Below, one piece after another: positions 31,110 through 46,334 of a stretch of DNA of 64,000 nt. The DNA is from Lolium rigidum. Its lineage: Eukaryota; Streptophyta; Magnoliopsida; Poales; Poaceae. The DNA lies in contig NC_061512.1 in NCBI RefSeq assembly GCF_022539505.1, forward strand, positions 254,278,510 through 254,342,509, written 5' to 3'. Position 1 is the first letter of the stretch, and each line of letters opens with the position of its first letter. The notes under the pieces are model-generated. The model did no database searches. It worked only from the letters and a program-made list of their open reading frames with translations, and was not told the DNA's origin. Position numbers and translations under genes: made by a program.

Positions 31110-33294
31110 CTAGCTTCCGCTGGCGCCGGAATTATCCTGCACCGCGGCTATTTGCTGCCCATACCTTCTATCTGGAAAATCTTCCCTTCTTTTGTTGTGC
31201 TGGTTATCCCGGTATTGCTCTTGGCGCTGCTGAGGCTGGTTTGTTTGTTCCGGCTCAGCTTGTACCGTCGGTTGCATTGGGGCTCCCAATGCGTAGTTAT
31301 CCGCCACTCGTATCATTTCTGCCATAGTTGTTGGCATGTTCCTTTGTAGCTTTTACCACAGCGGTGATCCTCTTCTGCACCCATTGCAAAACCAAGCAAT
31401 GGCTTGTGCCTCGATTACTCCTTCACAAGAGTTTCTTATGGAATTCCACCGGGCCAGATAATCCCGGCCTGTTTCAAGTTGATGCTGCACGCACAAGGCG
31501 AGCTGCTGAGGCCTGTTTGGCCTCCAGTAGGTACTGCTGAAGTTGCTCACAAAAGCTTCCTCAAAGTCCAGCCAGCCGTTTATGCTTCCTGCCGGCAAGT
31601 TGTTTAGCCAGATGCGTGCCGGTCCTACCAGGAAAGATGGTACAATTCTCACGGCCCAGCGCCGGTTTCCTCCACCGGTAACGGTTCATCCGCCACCAGC
31701 AACATAAACTGCGGTCACGTAATCCGCAAGCCAATCTTCCGGCTTAGTGGTGCCATCATACGTTTTTGTGTCCCGGGGCAACATGAAGTTGCGAACCGGG
31801 GGTTCCTCTTTCATGATCCGAGGGCCAAAGCATTTTGGGCCAGAGGACCTTCTGCCTCGATCATTTCCGACAAGTATACCCTATCCAGCCAGTGCCTCGC
31901 ATCCCGGTCTAGTAGGCATCTTTCTCCTAGCCGTGGCCCCAAAGGGTTCCGGTAGGCTGCAACTCTTTCAATTCCTGAATCAACTTCGTCGTAACGTTCC
32001 GGTACCGTGGCCCTTGCCTGCCGGTACCTTGGCGGAGGCATTTCTTCCTCCAAGTACGCTGCTCTTGGTGCACCATAATTTTGCCCGCTTTCTTCTCTAG
32101 CGGCATAATCATTTCCGGCATAGCCCTTTCCGGCATAACCACGACATGCCCCTTGGCTTTTTCTACCGGCCTCGTGTCGCCCGGCTTGTTGTTTTCCGGC
32201 AAGTACCGGGTCGTACACAGTCATTTGATGTGCATTCACTTATTTTTCTTTTCTTTTGTCCGGATGGGGGGATGATGCCTGCCCATGGGACTTGCTTCCG
32301 GCATCCTTTGTGGAACGCACAGATTTTGAAGCCACAACCTTGTTTACTTTAGCAAGCTGCTCAGCATTTTGTGCTTCTATCATGTCAATCAACTCCCTAA
32401 CACGATCATGTTGTTTAGCTAAAGCATCTCCGGTAAGCGATTCACACAGCTCTACTGCAGCCCTAGCAGCTTTTATGGTTTATCCGGGCTACTGTACTTA
32501 GGTTTCTCTACCATGCTCAAGGATACAGAGGTACTCTTCCCAGCAAGAATTTCCTTACGCAGATCATGATCTAGGTTGCGAGCTCTAAGCCGGTTTTCCG
32601 GTATCCTAGGAGCCTGAGCGCTAACAGAAGCAAAGCCATGGGCAGCGTTATAGTCACGTAGGGTTAGGTTCAGCTCGCGCTGCACCCGGATGATGTCCGC
32701 GCCTGCGGAGAGCAGCTTCTGTTGTTGCGCCTCCAGCTCCGCCTGAGCTGCTGCCGGGTCGATGTTCTGCGCCAGGGGCGTCGCCAGCACGTTCATGGCC
32801 GCTTGGAGAGGAGTCTCTAGTGGCGTTGTAGGTGCACCCGCAACCACCTGGTCGCGCTCGGTCGGCGGCTTGGCCGTGCGCATGGACTTCGTCGGTCCCG
32901 CGCCTTCCGCCACAACTCCTTTGCCGGTGTCGCCCGCGCCAACCACCAGCACCTCGACACTGCCGGCAGCGTGGCCGCTGCGAAGCGTAGCCCTTGGCGG
33001 GTCCGGAGCCACTAGCACCGGCGAGAGGCACTGGCGCTCGGGGACGGTGCCGTAGTAGACGCGGAGGCTCCCGAACTCAATGACGCGGCTGTTCTTGGGG
33101 AACTTACCTCCGTTGGCAAAGCAGCCTGTGTTGTCGTTGATGAAGTCCATGGAGAGGACGCGTTCGACAAGCGCGGTGACAACACGCTCGCCGGCGATGG
33201 TGAGGAGGCCCGCCCGAATATGAACTCCAGCAAGCGCAGCTGCTGGCCCCATGGTGGGCGCCAACTGTCGTCGTGGTGAACAGACAGATGCCAT
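31110..33294 (-). pseudogene. Element B gag, N-terminal and central parts
   Basis: Gag is spread over several frames. The N-terminal frame (33294-32473) can start at an ATG inside the LTR (33294) or after the primer binding site (33252). Next come a glycine/tyrosine-rich part (32239-31811) and the capsid-type domain (31652-31353, with RIVPSFLVGPARIWLNNLPA and NFSSTYWRPNRPQQLALC). The last frame, 31337-31110, has MAEMIRVADNYALG. Frameshifts and a stop between these frames mean no full Gag is made. Confidence 0.78.
33246..33263 (-). other. Primer binding site of element B
   Basis: On the minus strand, TGGCGCCCACCATGGGGCC starts two bases after the 5' LTR. Element C has nearly the same site with one different base, as expected for related Tat elements. 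Confidence 0.8.
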
Positions 33295-33981
33295 GGGATG
33301 GCTTAAGTTGGGGCCGAATGTGCGCTAGAGGATTCGGGTGAGGGTTTTGGTAAGGATGGGATGGATTCCGGATGGATCTCCTACGAACTTGGCCTTGGCC
33401 AGAGGTAGAAGAAGAAGAACAAAAGAACTATTTTCTCCTTCAGATCTTTCTATTCATTGATCATAAGAGGTTACAGGTTTCTGGATACAACGTAGCATAT
33501 GCCCGCGATGGGGTGTGCCCCCTCTCCTTATATAGGGGAGAGGGTGGCTTACAGGGGAAGAAACCCTAAGAAACCCTAATGGCATGTTTGACTAGACAAA
33601 CTACTTTACAAAGCTTCTTTAGCTACCGGCGTCACCGGTATCTCTTTAATCAGGGAGGCTGACGTCCTCCGTTACCTTTTACGTCATCATCTCCTTTAAC
33701 TCCAGAGCTTCGTTTAAAGCTGAAGTGCTTCGCTCATCTTTTTCCTCTAGCTCTTGAGAGAATCTTTGACCAGTCTTGCCGACGTGCTACAGTGTACCCT
33801 GTACCGGTAATCCGGTACCTTCTTAGCTCATTCCGGTATACCCCTCCTGGGATACCTGTATAAATTTACTTAGCCAAAAGCCCAGTTTCCCATTCCGGAA
33901 TAACATTTAAACCGGTATCTTGATGGCTCAAACCATCCGGTTTGGCATGCCTTTGGCATACCAGGGGTCATCCCCCCAACA
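33266..33981 (-). repeat. Element B 5' LTR
   Basis: A 716-bp LTR that keeps the TATA segment missing from the 3' LTR. It is bounded by the AAGAA duplication on its outer side. Confidence 0.94.
33518..33544 (-). promoter_or_regulatory. TATA box of element B in an inverted-repeat loop
   Basis: CCCTCTCC (33520-33527) and GGAGAGGG (33537-33544) form a perfect 8-bp inverted repeat around a 9-base loop TTATATAGG that holds the TATA box. Element E has the same geometry with another sequence. Confidence 0.7.
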
Positions 33982-34096
33982 AAGAAGTTGCCCGTGGCGA
34001 TCATCCTGCCGGAGGCGATCGGCCGGCGTGTAGGCGAGTTTGGCCGACGTGTAGGCAAGTAGGGCCTCGCCACAGCTCGAAGGCTTGATGCCCCAT

Positions 34097-34114
34097 GCCC
34101 CACGGTGGGCGCCA
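34097..34114 (-). other. Primer binding site of element C
   Basis: On the minus strand, TGGCGCCCACCGTGGGGC starts one base after the LTR, the classical site of Tat-like grass elements. Confidence 0.82.
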
Positions 34115-34115
34115 C

Positions 34116-34633
34116 TGTCGTGGATGTGACCACGGCAGGTACTACCGGGGGTAGCACTTCGTTGATACGGGGGCAAGGAGACATGGCCATCTGCGGGTCG
34201 GGGTGCACAAGACGCAAGGGTTTTACCCAGGTTCAGCCCCTCCGGAGAGTAAAAGGCCTACGTCCTGCTAGATCTTATTGCTCAGTGGAGAATTACAATG
34301 GGGGGCTCAGTCGGCGGCTACGCCAAGAGCTTACAAGGGGAGATTGGATCTCAGGTAATGTGTCCTCTAGGGTTTAAGCTCGAGGGTTTATATAGGCACC
34401 CCCGATCTAGGGTTACATGGAGATAACTCCGAATCGTCTCAGTTGCTACTAGTCCAGGATTCGCCGCCCCTCTCGCAAGTAATCTTCTTATCCAGCCGCG
34501 CAGATCTTCTCCCTGGGATCACGGCCCAGTCTCCTTAGGGCCCAGTCGGTTGGGCGACTGGCGGTCCACCTGGGCCTCCGTCTTCACGGCGAGTGGGACT
34601 GGCGACCCACCCCCTATGGGCATATCCCCATCA
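34116..34633 (-). repeat. Element C 5' LTR
   Basis: Starts with TGATGGGGATATG and ends with CGACA on the minus strand, 518 bp. A TATA-like TATATAAACC (minus strand, about 34387-34396) lies in the middle. The outer neighbour ATTAA (34634-34638) should be the target duplication; its partner is out of view. Confidence 0.82.
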
Positions 34634-34718
34634 ATTAATAGACCTCTAAGATTTGTCTAAATCTAGATGTATCTAGATTCTATTTAGTGTCTACATATTT
34701 AGTGTCTACATGCATTTA

Positions 34719-35170
34719 GGGATTCTTTGATTCATATGATTAGTATATGAATTGTGTAGGATTTAGATCCTATGGGAATTTTTCCTACACTAGTTGTTTG
34801 ATTCATATGAACATATCCTACAAGAACTAATCCTATAGGAACCTTGAAGTGCAAATCCGATAGGAACTATATACATTTAGGGCTTGTTTGATTCATAGGA
34901 TTAGTATAGGAATTGTGCAGGAGATTTTAGATCCCATGGAAATTATTCTACACTAGTTATTTGTTTCATATGAACATATCCTACATGAACTAATCCTGTA
35001 GAATCTTGAAGTGCAAATCCTACACGAATAAAATATTAGGTCATACCACATGGAAAGTTTCCTTTGGCACAATCACAACTCATGTTCCTATAGGATTCAA
35101 CTAGCCATGACATCTCAATCATATGCTTTCCCTATTCCTATGATTTACCTCTTGTGAATCAAAGGAGCCC
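34719..35170. mobile_element. MITE with a partial tandem duplication
   Basis: The unit at 34880-35170 has inverted ends, GGGCTTGTTTGATTCA on the left and TGAATCAAAGGAGCCC on the right (12-13 of 16 match). Its first 161 bases are repeated directly upstream at 34719-34879, each copy preceded by CATTTA. The inner sequence (TCATATGAACATATCCTAC and similar) is AT-rich and non-coding. Family unknown; a Tourist/Harbinger-like or hAT-like MITE is possible. Confidence 0.6.
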
Positions 35171-35548
35171 TCACATTTAGACAAGAATTCGACATTTTTC
35201 ATAGATGGGGGGGGGGGTAGTAGTATTGTAACGGTTGTGGACAATGGGATAGGGCCGTTCCGATGGGGTTATTTTGAGACTATATGTATTTGTGATCCTC
35301 TATGTATCACACGCAAAGGAACATCAATCAATTTCAGCAGTTTTGGTGTACTTCCTTTAACAACATACATTTGTTATTTACACATGTTTTGATTTATAAG
35401 ATAAGAGAACCAAATGAATATGTTACATCATTTATTGGTATGGCGTGCTCAAATGCATGTTTGATGAGGTTTTCTTCATGCCAATTGTGTTCAAAAATGG
35501 ACATGTTATAATTATTATGTGGGATTAGTTAGTAGGAATCGAAAACCT

Positions 35549-35775
35549 TTGATGGATCCTTCGATTCATAGGATTTGTAAAGGAATTGTGTAGGATTTGG
35601 ACCATATGGAAATTTTCCTATACAAATTGTTTGATTGGTAGGAACACATCCTATAAGAACTAATTAGGTCACAACTCGTGGAAAATTTCATTTGCTACAA
35701 TCAAACACACTCCATCCTGCCACAGGATTCACATAGGCATGACATCTAAATCCTATGCTTTTCCTATTCAAGTTT
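35549..35775. mobile_element. Diverged MITE copy of the same family
   Basis: GGATCCTTCGATTCATAGGATT and following text match the start and internal order of the 34880 unit, with a shortened middle and a degraded right end. Confidence 0.5.
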
Positions 35776-35792
35776 TATCCTAACTCTTCTCA

Positions 35793-36735
35793 GCTCCCCC
35801 GCAACGGCGCTAGAAAATACTTTTTGATAGCTGTAAATAACAATGCTAAAAAGAATCTTGATACATTGGGACTCCAAGTGCAGAGTGTTGTATCAAGGGA
35901 GTATCTTCCCCACAAGGGGTTTTATCGAACTCTCATGCAACTGGATGGAAAAGTATTTCTCTTCTCTCTTCTTTAAGCAATCTTGTAAGTAAGTAAATGC
36001 CTTGTGTCCCCAATTTCACCGTGTGGTTGTCAAGAACAAGGTTTCGCGTAAGTAAATAACACAAGTAGTAATAAAACAAATAGTAAACTAAACTAGATAA
36101 AATATATAAGTAAAAACTGTAGAGAGATTAATTGTTTTGGTGTTTTGGATGCAAATAAGAAAAGTAAATTTTTTTTATTTTTGGAATAAAATAGTGCAAC
36201 AAATAGAAAGCAATTTAAATGCAAGATAAAGGTGTTTCTTATGATACAAAGTGGACCGGGGTTCATCGGTTCACTTAACTATTCTCTCGTAAAGTTGTGG
36301 TGGACAAAAGCAATTCATCAATGAAATATGAAGGTACAAATCATATTATATGTAAGATCAGAATTAATATGGGCATCACGTCCTAACATAGAGATGATGC
36401 AACACACCTCTCTTATGCTCCACGAGAATGGAACTTCATCAATCTTGTATTAAGATTTAATAGAGCATAGCAATAAGTACATTGACATGAAGTTTGAACA
36501 TTAAATATGCTACCTTGAAGAAACAAGATCACCATTACTGTCACATGATGAATATAGCACATGCGTTCACTTTATCCCTAGTGAGGTAGCAAAAGAAAAA
36601 CAAAGCCACAATAGACCATGAACATATTTCCACTATCCAATCACTAAAACCTTGCTACTCCATCTAACATACACATCACCCCACACACACTCTTGCATAG
36701 ATGTTGGATCAGAACATAAACTTAAGAACGGGGTA
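35793..36735 (-). repeat. Element D: inverted Athila-like LTR fragment with primer binding site
   Basis: On the minus strand a site like TAGCGCCGTTGCGGGGGAG (35811-35793) follows an LTR end at 35825. The LTR text resembles the F-family layout, including the GTGGACCGGGGTTCATCGG part, but is a different family. It is broken at 36735 by element E and resumes at 46892. The internal part of D below 35793 is missing or replaced by MITEs. Confidence 0.68.
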
Positions 36736-37291
36736 TGACGATGTGGGCATTACCCTTCGGGTACCCGGCATTGCCTACCTCCTCCGGCCCAACAAGGGGC
36801 TCATGAAGGTTGTCATGATCCGAGGTGGGCCCATACGTTGGTTGCAGTGGAGAAGACATGAAGGACGATAGATTCTTGACGGACAAGGCAAGGAGACGTC
36901 GATAAAGGAAAGAACAGATTAGATCTTGATGTAATCTAATCGAGTTCGGACAGGACTCTCGGGACCTGGCCTCCTATATAAAGGCCAGGAGTGGGCCTGC
37001 CGAACAACACACTTACGCAACCAACACAACCTAGCATACACCAACCCTAGAAACTTTGCCTTCCGGCGAGTTCACCACAATGCAGTCTATCAGCTGCCCC
37101 ATTGTAAGACTTTTTCATTGATAAATCAAGATCAGACAAGCATGAGTAAGGGTTTTAAGTCATCGAGGGCCCCGAACCTAGGTAAAAACTCATCTTCTAT
37201 TCGTTTGGTATCCGATGTCTCGTGCTAACCTGCAGGATTTCGTTAACCCTAAGACCCTCATGCTGGGCATAGTCGAGGAGCTCCCTCGCTA
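36736..37291 (+). repeat. Element E 5' LTR
   Basis: Matches 46335-46886. It starts TGACGATGTGGGC where the 3' LTR has TGATGTGGGC, a 3-base insertion at the very end. The TATA box CTATATAAAGG lies at 36974-36984. Confidence 0.92.
36965..36989 (+). promoter_or_regulatory. TATA box of element E in an inverted-repeat loop
   Basis: CCTGGCCT (36965-36972) and AGGCCAGG (36982-36989) form a perfect 8-bp inverted repeat around the 9-base loop CCTATATAA. The 3' LTR keeps it at 46561-46585. Confidence 0.72.
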
Positions 37292-37293
37292 AT

Positions 37294-37311
37294 TGGCGCC
37301 GTTTGTGGGAA
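37294..37311 (+). other. Primer binding site of element E
   Basis: TGGCGCCGTTTGTGGGAA starts two bases after the LTR end. Confidence 0.75.
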
Positions 37312-37313
37312 TC

Positions 37314-38412
37314 ATGCTGGTACAAGGCACTTCATCGGCTGTTCCGATCGTGTCGGCTGCACCTTCGCCGGCATCATCACCACCATCGGCTCCATCATCG
37401 TCGATATCGGGGAACTCGATCCGCTTCGGGTCCTTCGAGTTCACTCCTCACGTCGACGCGTCGTGTTCGGCCTTCTTAGGCATGCACGACGGGATGGACA
37501 TGACGTTTGGGAGCGTCCACTTTCGCGTCAGCTCCGGTGGCGTTCTTCGGCTCCTGGACCTGATCACTTCGGGCGCTGCGGTACGCCCGTCTTCATCGAC
37601 TGCTACCTCCACCGCTCCATCACTAACCGTGGTTGATCTATCGGCTGCGCCAGTTTCGACTCTGACGTCTTCATCATCGACATTATCACTCCGCACCATA
37701 TCAACCATGTCTGTCGGGTCTGATGACTCTGGGTCAATGATACGACATCATACTATTGCCTCGACTGTGACACCAGACATGAACTCGGCTCGGACGCTCC
37801 TCCCTTCGTGTGCGGCATCGGGTACTCCTCCGACAAAGAAAGTATCGGCAAGCGCAACATCTCTCTAGCCGCGGCCCGACCGGCGTAGTACCAGGTCTGC
37901 GTTACCTTTGGATCGGAGGAAGAAACCGGAATTTCTACGACCGACAACATTGCAGACATCGGGAACGATCATCATCATAATGGAAAAGCTACCGATAGCA
38001 ATGCTAACACCACCATCTTAGTCTCCCAAACGGAGTGGGATGCAGCGCAAAGGTGTGTTCGGCTAGTAAAAGAGCAATCAGAGCTCAACCAACGTCGACT
38101 GGCGGCTGATCTGTCGAAGTCCATGACCAAACTGATGGAAACTACTAATAGCCGGGCTGATGGCAAAGACCGCACGCAAAAACCACGCCCGCTTAGCAGC
38201 TATGGTGAGAGCAATCCAAGGCGCCCAAATAGCCTCGGGAGTAGACAGGAGCGCCGAAAAAGAAGAAGAGATTTCAACTACGAAGCGATCGATCGCACCA
38301 GTAGGATCACCATCAGTCACGCTGATCGGCGCAGTGATTAGTACGACGAGCGATATAGTGAACGACGGGCTAACACCCACGCCGGAACCAGGAGTAGTCG
38401 ACAAAATCGCTT
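37314..38412 (+). pseudogene. Element E gag remnant
   Basis: The frame from the first ATG (37314-37868) is serine/alanine-rich (PSPASSPPSAPSSSISGNSI) and has the segment FRVSSGGVLRLLDLIT. After that, the sense is broken over several frames to about 38412. No capsid domain, zinc knuckle or protease follows. The reading passes directly to RNase H text, so a large internal deletion lies near 38412-38480. Confidence 0.6.
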
Positions 38413-38479
38413 TCCTCGGGTGCCTGACTTGCCTGACTTATCTTGTCGACTTCCCTGGTTCTCGTCACCCCGCATGATA

Positions 38480-39290
38480 GGGAACCAATGCTATTCTACA
38501 TCGCCGCCACAAGTCGGGTGGTCAGCACCGTACTAGTGGTTGAACGTGAGGAACCAGGGACAGTCCACAGCGTACAGCGTCCCGTCTACTACCTCACGAA
38601 GTAATCATGCTAGCCAAACAGTGGTAGCCACATTATCATAAGCTAGCATATGCCGTATGGATGACAACACGAAAGCTGTGGCACTATTTCACGGAGCACC
38701 TGATTATCGTCGTCACCGAGGCCCCGCTAAAGAACATACTCACCAATCCGGATGCTACAGATCGAGTATCCTAGTGGGCCATTGAGTTGGCACCACACGA
38801 TATTTCTTATGTCAACCGAACATCCATCAAGTCTTAGGTCCCCCCAGACTTCTTCGTTGATTGGATTCAGTCACAAACACCGGCTACTCCAGATACGTCG
38901 GGTTCCTGGACCATGTACTTTGATGGATCAAAGCGAAACATGGGTGTTGGCGTTGGGGTAGTACTCATATCACCTCTAGGCGACAAGATGAAGTATGTAC
39001 TAAGGATGAACTTTCCGCTACCAACAAACAACGAAGCAGAATATGAAGCATTGTTGCATGGAATGCGTATGGCCAAAGCGTGCGGCGCCACACGCCTGGA
39101 AATCTATGGAGACTCAAATCTCGTTGTCCTGGAGTCGATGAATCTGTGCGATGCAGTCAGCGACAATATGATTGCTTATCGTGAAATGTACCAGTCGATG
39201 GAAGGGAAATTCTAAGGTTGCGAACTAAAACATATCAGCAAAGCCAACAATGAAGAAGAAGATACTTTGGCGGCACCCCCACACATTCGG
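38480..39290 (+). pseudogene. Element E RNase H and second RNase H remnants
   Basis: The first RNase H reads PMLFYIAATSRVVSTVLVVE with stops after PVYYLTK. The second domain is clearer in 38913-39215: MYFDGSKRNMGVGVGVVLIS, NNEAEYEALLHGMRMAKACG, EIYGDSNLVV. It stops at 39213 and the following text still reads as HISKANNEEEDTLA. Two RNase H domains place the element in the Tat lineage. Confidence 0.85.
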
Positions 39291-39399
39291 CTACCGACTC
39301 GGGGTCTTCGCTCCATATAGCCGATAAAACGCCGTTATTGGCCCAAGCCAGCAAGTTCTGCTCCTCGAGCCTATTTGGACCCAACCTTTCCTTGCGTAC

Positions 39400-40638
39400 T
39401 TACTTCGGCAGGAACTGCCTGACGACCCAACAGAAGCACGACGTATTGTGCGATGCTCTAAGGTGTACACGGTGGTAGCGGGCAAACTCTACAAACGAAG
39501 TATATCCGACATATCCAACGATGCATCGCGCTCGAAGATGGAAAGGCCTTGCTACGAGAAATACATGAAGGCACGTGCGGCCACCACTCGAGCAGCCAAG
39601 CACTCGTCGCCAAAGCCTTCAGAGCCGGATTCTCTTGGCCAACAGCAGTAGCAGACGCCAGGGAGATAGCCATGAAGTGTGATCCCTGTCAACACTTTGC
39701 GCCAGAACCGCACGCCCCATCCACGGACTTGATGATAATACCTCTTGCGTGGCCCTTTGTGCAATGGGGACTCGACCAAGTCGGGCCATGCCGAAATCTT
39801 TGCGAGGAAGACATACTTATCTGTTGGTCGTAGTCGACAAGTTCACCAAATGGATAGAAGCTATACCAGTCACCAATCAAACAGCCGCAATAGCTGTCAA
39901 GTTCTTCGATGGCATCACTTGTCATTTCGGCGTAACACACATCATCATTAGGGACAATGGAAGCAACTTCGCCTCTGACGAATTTCACCAATTTTGTGAA
40001 AATCTCGGCATCAAACTCAGCTTTGCTTCGATTTCACACCCTCAAACCAATGGACAGGTGGAGAAGATTAATGGTCTAATTTGTGATGGCATAAAAAACG
40101 TCTCACAAAGGCAGATGGTGCGTGGGTCGAATAGTTACCATCAATACTTTGGATCCTACGCACCACACCAAACATATCAACACAATAAACTCCCTTCTTT
40201 CTGGTGCATGGAGCCAAAGCTGTTCTCCCTGCCAATGTCCGGTTCGAAGCACCTCTGGTTATTGCTTACAACGAGAGCGTATCTGTTCAGGCACTCCAAG
40301 ACGCCGTGGATCTAATGGATGAAGCTCGAGACATTGCTTTGGCTAGAACAACTGTATATCAACAGGCGATACGAAACTACCACAGCCGAAGGGTACGCAC
40401 TCGAAGCTTTAACGTTGGTGACCTAGTATTATTACTAAAACAAAAAGGACATGTAAAGCTAGAATATCCCTGGGAAGGACCTTACATCGTCACTGAAGTC
40501 ATCCTGGGAGGTGCCTATCGCATAAGAATACTACAACTGGATTGGTGGAAGGCAGCCCATGTAACGTTGTGCAACTACGACGATTCTATGTTTAGGACTT
40601 TTTTGCGTTCCTTTCTTTCATTCAATAAGGATTTCTAG
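39400..40638 (+). pseudogene. Element E integrase
   Basis: Spread over three frames. Zinc-binding part: GTCGHHSSSQALVAKAF and CDPCQHFAP (39549-39833). Core: LVVVDKFTKWIEAIPV, HIIIRDNGSNF with the aspartate intact, and GQVEKIN (39749-40110). C-terminal part: ARTTVYQQAIRNYHSRRVR, GDLVLLLKQKG, YPWEGPYIV (40204-40638). Two or more frameshifts make it inactive. Confidence 0.88.
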
Positions 40639-41566
40639 GCATACTCAAGACAATGTATACCTCAGTTGCATATTATCCATAAAGTTCTAGTTTGTATACA
40701 ACTATTACTTTGCTTAATAAAGATGCACTCAAAATTACTCGAGAGCTCATGACAGATCTTTCGACTACTGCATTTACGCCCATCGGGAGCGCTCGAGTTC
40801 AAGAATAACATCATATACACGATGACCATGTCTAATTTTTTATACTATCAATGTAGTAAGCATACCCGAAAAATACTCGGGGGCTGCAGACGATATCTCT
40901 TATCTTATGATTCCATCAAAAGCCTCACGAAAACATTTGAGTGCTGCAATTGATGAAAATCTATGGACTACTATACATAAAAAATATGAATGATTCCATA
41001 AATCCTCATGGATCATCCGAGTGCTGCAGACAATGGACATCACACAAAACAAACGGCCCACATGAGCACGTCGTTCTCACGATACCTAAGCTACGAAGCC
41101 CGTTGTGCACATGGTTCCCTCGTTGACTCGGGGGCTGCTGCCGGTATAAATCAAAACACATACGTACGGTTCATCAATACATATTGCGATTACTACGGGT
41201 CCGTCGAACATGCAACATGACTTGATCACTCATAAAGTTGCCATCGACATCATACAAACTAAAATATAGTTATATCGTTTTTGCTTTACTCGAGTTGCGA
41301 ACATAATGGACTTACAGTCCATTCGAATACTCAACTGTCATCGACTGCACTCGATGTTACAAAAATAAGATCGTCATTACATATCGATGTTATAAAAGAA
41401 CATCGTTGGCACACGGTGTTATAAAAGAACATCGTCATCGCACTAAAGGATTGTCTTCAATTACAAGTACAACTCGACTGGCAAAGTTCAAGGACATCAA
41501 TATTAATTACAAAACAAGCACCGCATCATGTGCGTGAATGCTCGGCATCTTCTTCAATTTTGTTCT
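40639..41566 (+). other. Element E non-coding spacer with G-tract boxes
   Basis: No gene. The motif CTCGGGGGCTGC occurs at about 40877 and 41138 with weaker copies between them, similar to the polypurine tract of the element. The antisense gene ends at its right edge. Confidence 0.6.
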
Positions 41567-45332
<3,766 letters not shown>

Positions 45333-45448
45333 AGTGCTGAGGAGTTCCTTTTTTTGAGCCTCGGGGACTTGAGTACAGTGACAATGGCGAGTTGGAAGCG
45401 AGAAGGAAGACAAGCAATGGAGCAGGGGCAATCTAGCCTGGCCGCCAA

Positions 45449-46334
45449 ATCTGTATCAAAGAAAATGAACGGGAGTCAAAGCCTACACGTGTCGCAAGGG
45501 GAGAGAAACAGGAGGCCCACTACTCCCACTACGGACGAGAATCAAGGAAATGCCCCGGTCAACGCGCAAGGACCGGTCATTTGCTAACTGACCGCGCAGA
45601 TATAGGGTGGGCCCACTAGGTCACGTCCTGTAAATCGAGCTGCGGCAGTTGCTACGTCACTACTGATGTCATCAAAGTCATCGACTCCTCTACGACGAAG
45701 CACCCGAATATAAGTAAAACTCGAAGAAATCTGTGACGTTCGGCTACACAACATGTAAAGCCTACGCATGACTAATTCACACTCATCCATAGGCTCGGGG
45801 GATACTCCTATCGGGAGCGCTCGATGCGCACCTGATAAGAACGATAAAGGCATCAATGATAGAGAGAATTCAAGGAAAAACGGACCCGAATGTTCCAGCA
45901 AATCTAGGTTCGAGCCAGGGGACTTGGACCTGTGTAGGGTAACGTTGTTTTGCCTTCGGCAGTTAACCAGTGTCGGTTCACCGAAAAAACTGGGCTCGTT
46001 ACTCTTATCCCTTAAGTATGATCAATTGTTCGGCTTCTCCCAAAGTCTGTAAGGATCAGATATATTCAAAATATCGGATGAAGAAGAAAGTTCAAAAACA
46101 TCGAAAACAAGGTCCTCGAGTAGTACAACTTGAGTCTACGCACGGTTGCAAGCATCCGTCCCAAGACTTGGGGCTACTCCTATAGGGAGCACTGGACGCG
46201 CACCCGATATCAGGCGACTTCAACCTTACGACAAGCATAAAGACTCCATATTCTTCGACTGATCAAAGCATTTGGATGAAGACATCTTTAGTCCCTAGCC
46301 AAAGCTTTGCTTCAGCCAGTCACTGAGGGGCTAC
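45449..46334 (+). other. Element E 3' non-coding region and polypurine tract
   Basis: A box related to GGGCTACTCCTATCGGGAGC occurs at about 45793-45815 and 46170-46190, and a shorter form GAGGGGCTAC (46325-46334) touches the 3' LTR as the polypurine tract. A TATA-like CTATATCTG on the minus strand near 45597-45605 could serve the antisense gene. No plus-strand gene is visible. Confidence 0.6.

Larger units (their letters stand above)
20090..33981 (-). mobile_element. Element B: Tat-like LTR retrotransposon with full pol and antisense gene
   Basis: The element is 13.9 kb on the minus strand, flanked by a perfect AAGAA duplication (20085-20089 and 33982-33986). Minus-strand order: 5' LTR (33981-33266), primer binding site, gag, protease, reverse transcriptase, RNase H, a second RNase H, integrase, then an antisense gene on the plus strand (21656-25816), then the 3' LTR (20744-20090). 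The two RNase H domains mark the Tat lineage. The pol frames are nearly open. Confidence 0.95.
18861..34633 (-). mobile_element. Element C: Tat-like LTR retrotransposon, older host of A and B
   Basis: On the minus strand: 5' LTR (34633-34116), primer binding site, leader, gag. The leader is split by element B, whose AAGAA duplication joins 33982 to 20089. The gag is cut by element A at 18861-18865. The rest of C would lie beyond the left edge, on the far side of element A. Only the 5' LTR and the start of gag are in the window. Confidence 0.82.
34634..35792. other. Gene-free stretch with MITEs
   Basis: No coding frame is supported. The first 85 bases include TCTAGATGTATCTAGA-type text reminiscent of Stowaway MITEs. 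The MITE copies are listed separately. Between 35171 and 35544 I see only AT-rich sequence and a G run of 10 or more at about 35206. Confidence 0.6.

Noticed and set aside
35302..35511. Short frames in the AT-rich stretch between MITEs.
   Set aside because: No conserved content, and length is within chance expectation.
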